13,763 nt of DNA from Acinetobacter sp. (GTDB lineage: Bacteria; Pseudomonadota; Gammaproteobacteria; Pseudomonadales; Moraxellaceae): positions 1-13,763 of the forward strand of contig JAUNHS010000043.1 in NCBI GenBank assembly GCA_030523805.1, written 5' to 3'. Positions 1 to 7,352 of the stretch are shown piece by piece. The notes under the pieces are model-generated. The model was not told the DNA's origin. It saw nothing but the letters and a program-made list of their open reading frames with translations, and did no database searches. The position numbers and the translations under genes were made by a program. Every line of letters begins with the position of its first letter. Positions within the stretch are counted from its first letter, which is position 1.

Positions 1-246
1 TTGCTCAATCAAAATAGGAAATAAATCATAAAATTCAAAACTTTCTACCATATTTGATGCTAATTTAAATGGGTGCTTTTGTGCATCAAATTGACCATGT
101 GCATACAACAGTGAAAATGCACTTTCTCGGAGCAATACACGCACATCATGACCAAAGGTTGCCAATACCATCACGGCGGAGAGTGTTTCATTGCTCAATA
201 AATGATTTAAATTGCCTTGTGAAACAATGACTAATATTTTTTTCAT
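1..246 (-). CDS. tusC: Sulfurtransferase subunit TusC (DsrF-like), C-terminus beyond window
   Basis: The reverse complement from base 246 gives an open frame of 82 codons starting MKKILVIVSQGN and still open at the window edge, so the C-terminus is missing. TusC is a DsrE/DsrF-fold subunit of the cytoplasmic TusBCD complex, which relays persulfide sulfur from TusA to TusE for 2-thiolation of the wobble uridine in tRNAs. Support comes from the beta-strand start followed by a Ser/Gly-rich loop, the short FEFYDLFP segment that matches the F-x-LYD region of E. coli TusC, and above all the position 15 bases after tusD on the same strand. The usual family length is about 120 residues, so roughly two thirds is visible. 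A purine-rich GGGTGATGTGGCAG stretch precedes the ATG. The sequence is divergent from the E. coli protein, so the assignment leans on context. tusB would be expected next, outside the window. Confidence 0.75.
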   Translation of the reverse strand, partial: MKKILVIVSQGNLNHLLSNETLSAVMVLATFGHDVRVLLRESAFSLLYAHGQFDAQKHPFKLASNMVESFEFYDLFPILIEQ

Positions 247-261
247 CTGCCACATCACCCT

Positions 262-666
262 TTAAAATTGCAATACACGATGAGCTTGGGTCATGGCATC
301 TGCCAATTCGCCTAAACCGACCAAGCGAAAGCCCTGTGCCAAATTACTTGGTGAACCGTTACTTTGTGAACAGTGCTGGTTCAAACCGTGTCGCTGTGCA
401 TTTTCAGCATCGCAAATCCCACGCCCCAATGCAGCACTCACACACACAGGCAAATCTATGCCGAGCTGTTGCCATTGTTGTTGCAAATTGCATTGGTCAT
501 CAGGTTGCCATGTCAAGGCATTGGCGATACTCACAGCATCTTGATAAAAAAAGACTTTGACAGGGCGTTGCTGTTGTTGCAAGGCGTGAGCAAGTCTAAC
601 AGCGTGCCACATCATTTTATGTGTCGGTGCAGTAGTGATGAGCAATAAAGTGATTTTATCGTGCAT
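262..666 (-). CDS. tusD: Sulfurtransferase subunit TusD (DsrE-like)
   Basis: This 134-residue protein belongs to the DsrE/TusD family and would be the sulfur-carrying subunit of the TusBCD heterohexamer, which accepts persulfide sulfur from TusA on the way to MnmA and tRNA 2-thiouridine. Visible matches to E. coli TusD (128 aa) are the VKVFFYQDAV strand-loop, the VCVSAALGRG segment with Cys75 aligned to the persulfide cysteine (Cys78 in E. coli), and the C-terminal NLAQGF-x-L-x-GLGELADA...RVLQF block. A short insertion, roughly residues 95-103 (Ser/Asn-rich, with an extra cysteine), precedes that block and explains the greater length. The ATG at 666 follows a weak GAG-containing leader. A good promoter lies 33-61 bases upstream on the minus strand. 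tusC follows after 15 bases, in the standard tusD-tusC order. Confidence 0.88.
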   Translation of the reverse strand: MHDKITLLLITTAPTHKMMWHAVRLAHALQQQQRPVKVFFYQDAVSIANALTWQPDDQCNLQQQWQQLGIDLPVCVSAALGRGICDAENAQRHGLNQHCSQSNGSPSNLAQGFRLVGLGELADAMTQAHRVLQF

Positions 667-698
667 TTTTTACTCAAAAAATAAAAACATCTGCAATT

Positions 699-727
699 AT
701 TGTAATAGAAAGCCTTTTGTTTGTCTA
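699..727 (-). promoter_or_regulatory. Predicted sigma-70 promoter for tusDC
   Basis: Read on the minus strand, TAGACA (727-722) and TACAAT (704-699) each match the -35 and -10 consensus at five of six bases, with exactly 17 bases between them. The -10 ends about 32 bases before the tusD start codon. Confidence 0.55.
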
Positions 728-794
728 AAATGCTCAACTTTTTCTGCATTTTTTGCATTAATTGCTGTTTTTTAAATCAAAATCACATCTTTTA

Positions 795-824
795 CTGACA
801 TTTTATTGTATTTTGATGTATGAT
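795..824 (+). promoter_or_regulatory. Predicted sigma-70 promoter for the galE-like gene
   Basis: CTGACA (795-800) and TATGAT (819-824) each match consensus at five of six bases, separated by 18 bases. The -10 ends 36 bases before the ATG at 861, which carries a purine-rich AGGTAAAG ribosome-binding site. This promoter and the tusD promoter lie back to back in the 194-base divergent intergenic region, with about 67 bases between their -35 boxes. Confidence 0.5.
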
Positions 825-860
825 GAAATTAATTCATGACAATAACAGCAGGTAAAGACA

Positions 861-1871
861 ATGATTTTAGTAACAGGTGGCTTAGGATATATCGGCTCTC
901 ACATTGCATCACAACTCGTGTCGCAAGGGCGTGAAGTATTGCTGGTGGATAATTTATCAAATTCGCACATACAAGTATTAGAACGTTTAGAATATATTCA
1001 TCAACGCTATATTCCGTTTATAAAAATGGATATACGCAACACGCCTGCATTAAGCAAAGTATTTGAACAATATCAAATAGATACGGTTATTCACTGTGCA
1101 GGGTTTAAATCTTTTAGTGAATCTCGCAGTAAACCTTTAGAATATTATAATGATAATTTGAATTGTATTTTAAGTTTGCTTCGCTCTATGCAGCGTGCAG
1201 GCATTCGTAATTTGGTGCATATTTCTAGTTTGATGGTGTACGGTCAGTCATCGGCAGAATTAGATGAAAAAGTCGCATTTAATTATCAATGTAGCAATCC
1301 TTATGTCCGCTCATTGCAAATGGTGGAAGATATTATTAAAGATGCTTGCGTGAATAATACGCATTGGAATATTGCAGTGTTACGCTTGGCAAATGTCGCT
1401 GGAGCGTGTGAGCATGGCGTGCTGGGCGAAATGGTGGCCATGTTCCCTAAAAATATTATTCCAATTGCCATGCAAGTGGCGGCACGTCAGCGTGAGTTTG
1501 TAGAATTGCATCATTATGGCACGGCAAATCCTGAAGGAACGGTTGAACGTAATTTCTTGCATGTATTAGATGCCAGCGATGCCGTGTGTAAAACTTTAAC
1601 ATGGCTAGACCGTCAAGAATATGGCTTGGATTTCTTTAATGTATCGGGCAATGAAAGCATTCATATGCAAAAAATCATTAATGAAATTTCTCGTGTAACG
1701 CAACGTGCCATTCCAACGGTGGAAGTGAAATCACCCGATGCCGAGACTTTTTTACAGTTGGGTGCGAAAAATTTTAAAGCACATTGCACCTTGCAATGGC
1801 GTGCCGTGCGTGGTTTAAATCAAATTTTGGAAGACCAATGGCGTTTTTACCAAAGTACTTTACCGAAGTAA
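861..1871 (+). CDS. GalE-like NAD-dependent epimerase/dehydratase with degenerate active site
   Basis: This 336-residue protein aligns end to end with UDP-glucose 4-epimerase (E. coli GalE, 338 aa), a cytoplasmic extended SDR enzyme that interconverts UDP-glucose and UDP-galactose using bound NAD. The Rossmann motif TGGLGYIGSH is at residues 5-14, followed by VDNLSNS (29-35), CAGFKSFSESRSKPLEYY (79-96), ISSLMVYG (121-128), the RLANVAGA block and the C-terminal LQWR-x-VRGL segment. The catalytic serine (Ser123) and tyrosine (Tyr148) are present, but the YxxxK lysine is leucine: Y148-V-R-S-L152. Several substrate-side motifs are also eroded: RYFNPVGA became RLANVAGA, VRDYIHV became ERNFLHV, and the RREGD motif is not recognisable. 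I infer weak, altered or absent epimerase activity, so I withhold the symbol galE. The AGGTAAAG ribosome-binding site supports the ATG at 861. A terminator follows, so the gene is probably monocistronic. Confidence 0.85.
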   Translation: MILVTGGLGYIGSHIASQLVSQGREVLLVDNLSNSHIQVLERLEYIHQRYIPFIKMDIRNTPALSKVFEQYQIDTVIHCAGFKSFSESRSKPLEYYNDNLNCILSLLRSMQRAGIRNLVHISSLMVYGQSSAELDEKVAFNYQCSNPYVRSLQMVEDIIKDACVNNTHWNIAVLRLANVAGACEHGVLGEMVAMFPKNIIPIAMQVAARQREFVELHHYGTANPEGTVERNFLHVLDASDAVCKTLTWLDRQEYGLDFFNVSGNESIHMQKIINEISRVTQRAIPTVEVKSPDAETFLQLGAKNFKAHCTLQWRAVRGLNQILEDQWRFYQSTLPK

Positions 1872-1896
1872 TTACTGATTGATGTTCATCTTCCAC

Positions 1897-1927
1897 TAGG
1901 GCGAAGCCATTCGCCCTAATCTTTTTT
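1897..1927 (+). terminator. Rho-independent terminator after the galE-like gene
   Basis: A perfect 9-bp stem TAGGGCGAA / TTCGCCCTA (1897-1905 and 1910-1918) with a GCCA loop is followed by a run of six T at 1922-1927. It lies 26 bases after the stop codon and only 30 bases before the ntrB start. Confidence 0.9.
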
Positions 1928-1957
1928 ATTGTTTTAATTTTGGTTTTGTATTTTGTT

Positions 1958-3109
1958 ATGCTCAATGCTCTCTCTGCTCCACAAGATTATCGCTTCTTAC
2001 TTGACCATTTACATACAGCGATTGTGTTGCTAGACCAAAATTTATGCGTTTATTATCTCAATTCTGCTGGCGAAAGTTTGTTAGAAATTAGTTCGGCTCG
2101 TGCCAAGCAGCATTCTATATTACCCTACTTTTGCCCCCCTGCCGATGAGCAACAAATTCGCCATGCGTTTTTGAATACACTACAAACAGGACAGCCTTAT
2201 ACCAGCCGTGAAAGTGTGATTCAAGTGCATTTTAAAGAAGTTCATGTGGATTATACCGTTACGCCATTGAGTTTATTTTCAGCGTATCCATTGCTGTTGA
2301 TTGAATTAGACCCTGTAGATCAAAAATTAGAAATGGCAAAAGAAGAACAATCACAACATCAACATCAAGTTACACGGCATTTGGTACGCAGCGTTGCCCA
2401 TGAAATTAAAAATCCGTTGGGTGGCATTCGTGGAGCGACACAGCTACTCGCACGGCAATTGCACGAACCACAATTATTGCAATTTACCGACATTATCATT
2501 AGCGAAGTAGATCGCTTGAGCCAGCTTGCCAATAGTTTGCTTGGCTCACGCCAACCGATGATTTATGAAACCATCAATATTCACGAACCTTTGGAACACG
2601 TGCATTCATTGGTGCGTAATCATATTCAACAATCGCCACAATTACAGCAGATGAATGTAGATGTCATTCGTGATTACGATTTATCTTTGCCTGAACTTTA
2701 TGCCGATCGCCATCAGCTTATTCAAGTTTTTCTAAATATTTGTATGAATGCCATTCAATCCTTTGAAGAACATAGCGATTTTTTCCACACAACACCCACG
2801 CTGATTTTACGCACACGCTTTCAGCGTTTGGTCAATATTCATGGGGTGTTGCACCGTTCGGCATTGCGTATAGATATTGAAGATAATGGCATTGGCATTC
2901 CCGAAGAATTATTAGAGTCTATTTTTTATCCACTCATTACAGGGCGAGCCAAAGGCACAGGTTTGGGCTTGAGTATCGTTCAGCATATTATTCAGCAACA
3001 TCACGGCATGATTAAATGCCAGTCAGAAACAGGCAAAACCCTATTTAGTCTATATTTACCTTGGGAGCAACCGCATGACGAAAGCCACCGTTTGGGTCGT
3101 GGACGATGA
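1958..3109 (+). CDS. ntrB: Nitrogen regulation sensor histidine kinase NtrB (GlnL)
   Basis: NtrB is a cytoplasmic histidine kinase/phosphatase that phosphorylates NtrC under nitrogen limitation and is controlled by PII proteins. Starting at the ATG at 1958 it has 383 residues (E. coli GlnL has 349). An N-terminal PAS domain (about 8-110, with YYLNSAGESLLEIS) is followed by the HisKA motif AHEIKNPLGGIRGA with phospho-acceptor His148. Then come the N box (NICMNAIQS, around Asn264), the G1 box DNGIGIP at 309-315 and the G2 box GTGLGLS at 333-339. There is no membrane segment. The frame is also open from a TTG at 1940, but that adds only six hydrophobic residues and has no ribosome-binding site. 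The chosen ATG also has only a weak one. The last 35 bases overlap ntrC, indicating translational coupling. No convincing promoter is visible between the upstream terminator and the start. Confidence 0.93.
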   Translation: MLNALSAPQDYRFLLDHLHTAIVLLDQNLCVYYLNSAGESLLEISSARAKQHSILPYFCPPADEQQIRHAFLNTLQTGQPYTSRESVIQVHFKEVHVDYTVTPLSLFSAYPLLLIELDPVDQKLEMAKEEQSQHQHQVTRHLVRSVAHEIKNPLGGIRGATQLLARQLHEPQLLQFTDIIISEVDRLSQLANSLLGSRQPMIYETINIHEPLEHVHSLVRNHIQQSPQLQQMNVDVIRDYDLSLPELYADRHQLIQVFLNICMNAIQSFEEHSDFFHTTPTLILRTRFQRLVNIHGVLHRSALRIDIEDNGIGIPEELLESIFYPLITGRAKGTGLGLSIVQHIIQQHHGMIKCQSETGKTLFSLYLPWEQPHDESHRLGRGR

Positions 3110-4568
3110 CCATTCTATCCGTTGGGTACTAGAAAAAACCTTACAAGAGCAATATCAAGTACAATGCTTTGAAGATGCCCAGCACGCTTTACAGCAATTA
3201 CAACAGCAGCAGCCTGATGTAATTTTAAGTGATATTCGTATGCCCCATTTAGATGGCTTGAGTTTCTTATCACAAGTGCAACAGCAATACGCCCAATTGC
3301 CTGTGATTATCATGACAGCACATTCCGATTTAGATTCAGCGGTTTCCAGTTATCAAACAGGGGCTTTTGAATATTTACCCAAACCCTTTGATTTAGATGA
3401 TGTTTTGCACATTGTCCAACGTGCGATTGAGCATTATCACGCCTTACAACACAAACATCAGCACAATACACCTGCAACGCATACCACACCATCAAGCACC
3501 AAAGCCACGCTCAATAGTACAGGCATGATTGGTGAATCCCCTGCCATGCAAGAAGTGTTTCGTGCCATTGGTCGCTTATCGCAATCGCATATTACCGTGT
3601 TAATTAATGGTGAATCTGGTACTGGTAAAGAATTGGTCGCTCATGCCCTGCACAAACATTCACCACGTTCAAAGCAAGCATTTATCGCTTTAAACATGGC
3701 TGCCATTCCCAAAGATTTGATAGAAACCGAATTATTTGGCCATGAAAAAGGTGCATTTACAGGGGCAAATAGCCAGCGACAAGGGCGATTTGAACAAGCC
3801 AATGGTGGCACATTATTTTTAGATGAAATTGGCGATATGCCTTTTGAAACGCAAACTCGCCTATTGCGTGTGTTATCTGACGGTGAATTTTATCGTGTCG
3901 GGGGGCATACGCCTGTCAAGGTTAATGTGCGTATTGTGGCAGCGACGCACCAAAATTTAGAAAAATTGGTCGCAGAAGGTCGCTTCCGTGAAGATTTATT
4001 CCATCGCCTAAACGTCATTCGCATTCAAATTCCACGCCTTGCCGATCGCCGTGAAGATATTCCTATGCTGGCTCAATATTTTTTACAGCGTGCCGCACAA
4101 GAAATGCAAGTGGCAAGTAAAAGTTTAGATGCACAAAGTATTTATTATTTGCAACAATTCCCTTGGCAAGGCAATGTTCGCCAATTAGAAAATGTATGCC
4201 GTTGGCTGACGGTGATGGTTACAGGTGAACATATTTCGCCAAGCGATTTACCACAAGAATTGCAAAATTTTATTCAGCAAACATTGCCACAACAAACCGA
4301 TCACGCACGCTCAACGCCTACACCAAATGCACCAACACTTACGGCAAATACATCGCAACAATGGCATGATTTATTAGCCATCTGGGCTACACAGCAATTG
4401 CAACAACAGCAAACGCCATTATTGGACATCGCCACGCCTATTTTTGAAAAAGTGCTACTCCAAGTCGCTTTACAACATACGCAAGGGCATAAGCAACACG
4501 CTGCAGAATTACTCGGCTGGGGGCGAAATACACTCACTCGCAAATTAAAAGAGCTAGATTTAGAATAA
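3075..4568 (+). CDS. ntrC: Nitrogen regulation response regulator NtrC (GlnG), sigma-54 activator
   Basis: NtrC is a DNA-binding response regulator that, once phosphorylated by NtrB, oligomerises at enhancers and drives open-complex formation by sigma-54 RNA polymerase at nitrogen-assimilation promoters. All three domains are intact in 497 residues. The receiver domain (about 4-120) has VWVVDDDHSIRWVL, phospho-acceptor Asp53 in SDIRMP, and the KPFD lysine. The AAA+ domain has Walker A GESGTGKE at 179-186, the sigma-54-contacting GAFTGA loop at 226-231 and Walker B LFLDEIGD with Asp250-Glu251. The Fis-type helix-turn-helix is at about 473-494 (KQHAAELLGWGRNTLTRKL). Two low-complexity linkers, His/Thr-rich near 126-155 and Gln/Thr/Pro-rich near 396-440, join the domains. 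The ATG at 3075 has GGGAG nine bases upstream and matches the family N-terminus. The start lies 35 bases inside ntrB, and the gene ends before a strong terminator. Confidence 0.96.
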   Translation: MTKATVWVVDDDHSIRWVLEKTLQEQYQVQCFEDAQHALQQLQQQQPDVILSDIRMPHLDGLSFLSQVQQQYAQLPVIIMTAHSDLDSAVSSYQTGAFEYLPKPFDLDDVLHIVQRAIEHYHALQHKHQHNTPATHTTPSSTKATLNSTGMIGESPAMQEVFRAIGRLSQSHITVLINGESGTGKELVAHALHKHSPRSKQAFIALNMAAIPKDLIETELFGHEKGAFTGANSQRQGRFEQANGGTLFLDEIGDMPFETQTRLLRVLSDGEFYRVGGHTPVKVNVRIVAATHQNLEKLVAEGRFREDLFHRLNVIRIQIPRLADRREDIPMLAQYFLQRAAQEMQVASKSLDAQSIYYLQQFPWQGNVRQLENVCRWLTVMVTGEHISPSDLPQELQNFIQQTLPQQTDHARSTPTPNAPTLTANTSQQWHDLLAIWATQQLQQQQTPLLDIATPIFEKVLLQVALQHTQGHKQHAAELLGWGRNTLTRKLKELDLE

Positions 4569-4601
4569 GTTCATCATTGCTCTACACTACTCGCCTTACA
4601 C

Positions 4602-4634
4602 AAAAGCCAAAGTCTCAATCACTTTGGCTTTTTT
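4602..4634 (+). terminator. Rho-independent terminator after ntrC
   Basis: A perfect 12-bp inverted repeat, AAAAGCCAAAGT (4602-4613) and ACTTTGGCTTTT (4621-4632), has a 7-base loop and ends in a T run to 4634. It lies 33 bases after the ntrC stop and separates the nitrogen regulators from the pat/ape cluster. Confidence 0.92.
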
Positions 4635-4646
4635 AAACCAATATTA

Positions 4647-4675
4647 TTCTCATTGCTTATATTTTGTTATATAAT
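4647..4675 (+). promoter_or_regulatory. Predicted sigma-70 promoter for the patA-patB cluster
   Basis: A perfect TATAAT at 4670-4675 lies 17 bases after TTCTCA (4647-4652, four of six consensus bases). It falls between the ntrC terminator and the first acyltransferase gene, 24-33 bases before the candidate start codons. Confidence 0.5.
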
Positions 4676-4699
4676 TGTAACATTATGACTTATGGATAG

Positions 4700-6208
4700 A
4701 TGTTCGCCATGTTTTCCTTTTTATCTATAGAATTTAGCTTATTTTTTATTGCTTTTTTCTGCTTGTATTGGTGTTTTTATAAAAAACCACAGTGGCAAAA
4801 TGTCATTTTAACGCTTGCCAGTTATTTCATTGTGTACCTGATGGCTGGCGAAATTGCCACGCTGGTGTTGTTCTTATTTAGTAGCGTTATTTTCTTGATT
4901 TCACACGCCATGAGCCGCTTTGCAAATGCGAAAAAGTCTTTTCTCATTTTAGGGATTACGCTCACTTTGGTGCAATTAAGTATTTTTAAGTATTACGATT
5001 TTTTCCGTGAAAGCATTCAACTTGCCATGGAAAGTTTGCAATTAGATTCATCAGGATTGTTGGCAAATTTATTATTACCACTCGGGATTTCTTATTATTC
5101 CTTCCAAGCCATTAGTTATTTGGTGAGCCGTTATCATGATGAAACGGACGTGCCAAATTTCAACTTTTTACAACTTTTAACGCATTTTTCATTCTTTGCC
5201 ACCATCAGTGCTGGCCCGATTGCTCGTGCCAAAACGGCTCACGGTTTAGCCGATATTCAAGGCAATGCTTGTGGCATGAGTGAGCAAATCCGTCAGCAAA
5301 CGCCACGCCAAATTTTATTTCCAATGTTGGCTTTTGGCTTGATTTTGTTAGCATTAATCAAAAAATGGTGGCTGGCTGGCTACCTTGCCGATGAATGGGT
5401 CAATCCTATTTTCAGTAATCCCATGCAATACCACAGCCTAGAAGTGTTGATGGCGATTTATGGCTATACCTTGCAATTATTTTTAGACTTTTCAGGCTAT
5501 AGCGAAATGATGATTGCCTTTGGTTTATTGCTCGGTTTTCGCTTGCCTGTCAATTTTAAAGCCCCACTTTTAGCTCACAATATCCGTGATTTTTGGGATC
5601 GTTGGCACATCAGTTTATCTACTTGGATTCGTGATTATATTTACATTCCGCTCGGTGGTAGTCGCAATGGCTTTACACGCACGCAAATTAACTTGTTGAT
5701 TGCCATGGGTTTATCTGGCATTTGGCATGGTTCAAGCTGGAATTTTTTATTGTGGGGTATTTTTCATGGCTTGGCGATTATTTTGCTTAATTGCACCGAC
5801 AAATGGTATCAGCAACATTATCAAGTGTCAGCCAAAGAAGCACGCAATGCGTTTTCAAACAAAAATCGTCTGTTTAAAATCATCAGCGTATTTTTAACGG
5901 TGAATTTTGTTGCATTCTGTTTCGTGTTTTTCCGTGCTACGACTTTTGAAGAAGCCGTGAATATTTTTACAGCGTTGTTTAATAATCATGTCAATATCGC
6001 TTGGAGTAATAATCCATTGTATTTATTGACCATTTTAATCATCGCTTGGAGTTTATATCCAATTGTTCGCCAGCAAACGCCTGCATTAAAACAGCTTGTA
6101 TGCCGTCTGCACCCTGTCATCATGGCAACTTTGTTATTTATTGCATTTACTTTATTGATTGTGTTCGCACCATCAGGCATTCCAGGATTTATTTATGCAA
6201 ACTTCTAA
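4700..6208 (+). CDS. patA: Membrane-bound O-acyltransferase (MBOAT, AlgI/PatA family)
   Basis: This 502-residue multi-pass inner-membrane protein belongs to the MBOAT family, whose members move acyl groups from a cytoplasmic donor across the membrane. In the PatA/PatB system the acetyl group is then placed on peptidoglycan N-acetylmuramic acid. Sequence support is the hydrophobic profile throughout and the AlgI-type block FWDRWHISLSTWIRDYIYIPLGGSRNG, shared by the whole family, with His303. After it come GIWHGSSWNFLLWGIFHG with the catalytic-type His343 and nearby His356. ATGs at 4700 and 4709 are both possible; GGATAG at 4694-4699 is better spaced for 4709, which would give 499 residues. The last 14 bases overlap the downstream SGNH gene. 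AlgI-type proteins also acetylate alginate and other polysaccharides. The patA call rests on the neighbouring patB-like and ape1-like genes, because MBOAT sequence alone does not define the acceptor. Confidence 0.82.
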   Translation: MFAMFSFLSIEFSLFFIAFFCLYWCFYKKPQWQNVILTLASYFIVYLMAGEIATLVLFLFSSVIFLISHAMSRFANAKKSFLILGITLTLVQLSIFKYYDFFRESIQLAMESLQLDSSGLLANLLLPLGISYYSFQAISYLVSRYHDETDVPNFNFLQLLTHFSFFATISAGPIARAKTAHGLADIQGNACGMSEQIRQQTPRQILFPMLAFGLILLALIKKWWLAGYLADEWVNPIFSNPMQYHSLEVLMAIYGYTLQLFLDFSGYSEMMIAFGLLLGFRLPVNFKAPLLAHNIRDFWDRWHISLSTWIRDYIYIPLGGSRNGFTRTQINLLIAMGLSGIWHGSSWNFLLWGIFHGLAIILLNCTDKWYQQHYQVSAKEARNAFSNKNRLFKIISVFLTVNFVAFCFVFFRATTFEEAVNIFTALFNNHVNIAWSNNPLYLLTILIIAWSLYPIVRQQTPALKQLVCRLHPVIMATLLFIAFTLLIVFAPSGIPGFIYANF

Positions 6209-7208
6209 TCAAATGTCATCATCTTTGCCGAAATCTAAACCATGCCTGACTTTTGTAGGCGTGCTGCTCTTGCTCGTGAGTTTTGCTGTATTGAGTTTGT
6301 GGATTATGCAACGCTCGGTGAATGCCTATTATTTGCAAACCTATCATCAAAATAGTCCATTGACGCAATTAGACCACATTGCCGCATGGCGTAAAGGGCA
6401 AGATATTGGCGATGCTTTATACAGTAGCAAAGCACACATTGCTGGGCAAATTGCACAATTTAATCAAAATGTGATTGATGTTTTTAACCGAGATTTTGCC
6501 TACACGCCTGAATATAAAGCCAAATTGGAACAGCAAAAATTGCTCAAACAACAGCAGCAAGATTTAGCCAATCGCTTTACGCTCACGCCAAACGACCAAA
6601 TCTTTTTTGCGGGCGATTCTATGATGCAAGGCGTTGCTCCGCACGTGCAAAAAGAGTTGCAAAAACATCAAATTAAATCGATTAATTTGAGTAAGCAAAG
6701 TACAGGTTTATCTTACCCAAGTTTCTTTAACTGGCCAGAAACCATTGCCACCACTTTGCAACAAAATCCGAATGTGAAAATTTTAGCGGTATTTTTAGGG
6801 CCAAACGACCCTTGGGATATGCAAGACCCTAAAACGGGCAAAACCTTAAAATTCCAAACGCCTGAATGGGCGGCATCATACAGCGAACGCATTGCCAGCA
6901 TTTTAAATACAGCCAAAGAACATCATGTGAGCGTAATTTGGATTACACCACCCAATATGCGTAAAGCATCGCTCAATCAGCAAATGGTGTATTTAAACCA
7001 AATCATGCAAGAAGAACTCAAAAAACATCAAGTTTTAACCATTGATTCACGTCCTTTAGTCGGTGGGAAACAAGATGTGTACAATGATTATCTTGTAAAA
7101 GATGGTCAGTCTATTAAAATGCGTAGCGGTGATGGTATTCACTTCAGCATCGCAGGACAAAAATTGCTTGCCGATGTTTTGCTGAAACAATTAAACATTC
7201 AGCCTTAA
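6195..7208 (+). CDS. patB: Membrane-anchored SGNH O-acetyltransferase, PatB-like (DUF459-type)
   Basis: The product (337 aa from the ATG at 6195) has one N-terminal transmembrane helix (about 17-38), a periplasmic Gln/Lys-rich stretch and a C-terminal SGNH domain. The domain shows FFAGDSMMQGVAPHV with nucleophile Ser142, STGLSYPSFFNWP, LGPNDPWD with Asn204, and DGIHF with Asp313 and His316. PatB proteins take the acetyl group delivered by PatA and transfer it to the C6 hydroxyl of N-acetylmuramic acid, blocking lysozyme and lytic transglycosylases. The start is set by AGGA at 6184-6187, seven bases upstream. A TTG at 6159 would extend the frame but lies deep inside patA and has no ribosome-binding site. 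The 14-base overlap with patA implies coupled translation. A role in acetylating another surface glycan cannot be excluded, but the next gene argues for peptidoglycan. Confidence 0.8.
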   Translation: MQTSNQMSSSLPKSKPCLTFVGVLLLLVSFAVLSLWIMQRSVNAYYLQTYHQNSPLTQLDHIAAWRKGQDIGDALYSSKAHIAGQIAQFNQNVIDVFNRDFAYTPEYKAKLEQQKLLKQQQQDLANRFTLTPNDQIFFAGDSMMQGVAPHVQKELQKHQIKSINLSKQSTGLSYPSFFNWPETIATTLQQNPNVKILAVFLGPNDPWDMQDPKTGKTLKFQTPEWAASYSERIASILNTAKEHHVSVIWITPPNMRKASLNQQMVYLNQIMQEELKKHQVLTIDSRPLVGGKQDVYNDYLVKDGQSIKMRSGDGIHFSIAGQKLLADVLLKQLNIQP

Positions 7209-7291
7209 TACACAATCTGAGTGGAACTTTGTTGCGTGATTTGAGATGATGTGTTGAGCAATTAACAATCAAATAATGCAACATTTCGCCT

Positions 7292-7352
7292 TTGCCCTTT
7301 GCCAATATTTTGTGATAATGAACACATCTGACACGAAATATTGCAAGGGCAA
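7292..7352. repeat. Long imperfect inverted repeat between patB and ape1
   Basis: The left arm TTGCCCTTTGCCAATATTT (7292-7310) is complementary to the right arm AAATATTGCAAGGGCAA (7336-7352) apart from two single-base bulges. TGTG (7311-7314) and CACG (7332-7335) extend the pairing inward with one G-U pair, leaving a 17-base loop. No T run follows either arm on either strand, so it is not a typical intrinsic terminator. The complementarity is visible directly; its role is unknown. Confidence 0.7.

Noticed and set aside
293..648. Three overlapping plus-strand open frames of 74-91 codons
   Set aside because: They are antisense shadows of tusD, which has clear family motifs. None has a ribosome-binding site or recognisable product.
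1940..1957. TTG start giving a longer NtrB
   Set aside because: It adds six residues (VLYFV-type) without a ribosome-binding site, and the ATG at 1958 gives a more normal N-terminus.
3180..3300. Repeated CAA/CAG runs in ntrC as a functional DNA repeat
   Set aside because: They encode glutamine-rich stretches in a lineage with generally high glutamine use, and the units are irregular.
6159..6194. TTG start giving a 349-residue PatB
   Set aside because: It lies well inside patA without a Shine-Dalgarno sequence, while the ATG at 6195 has AGGA at the right distance.
7292..7352. Inverted repeat as a transcription terminator or insertion-sequence end
   Set aside because: There is no T run on either side, no flanking target duplication and no transposase gene in the window.
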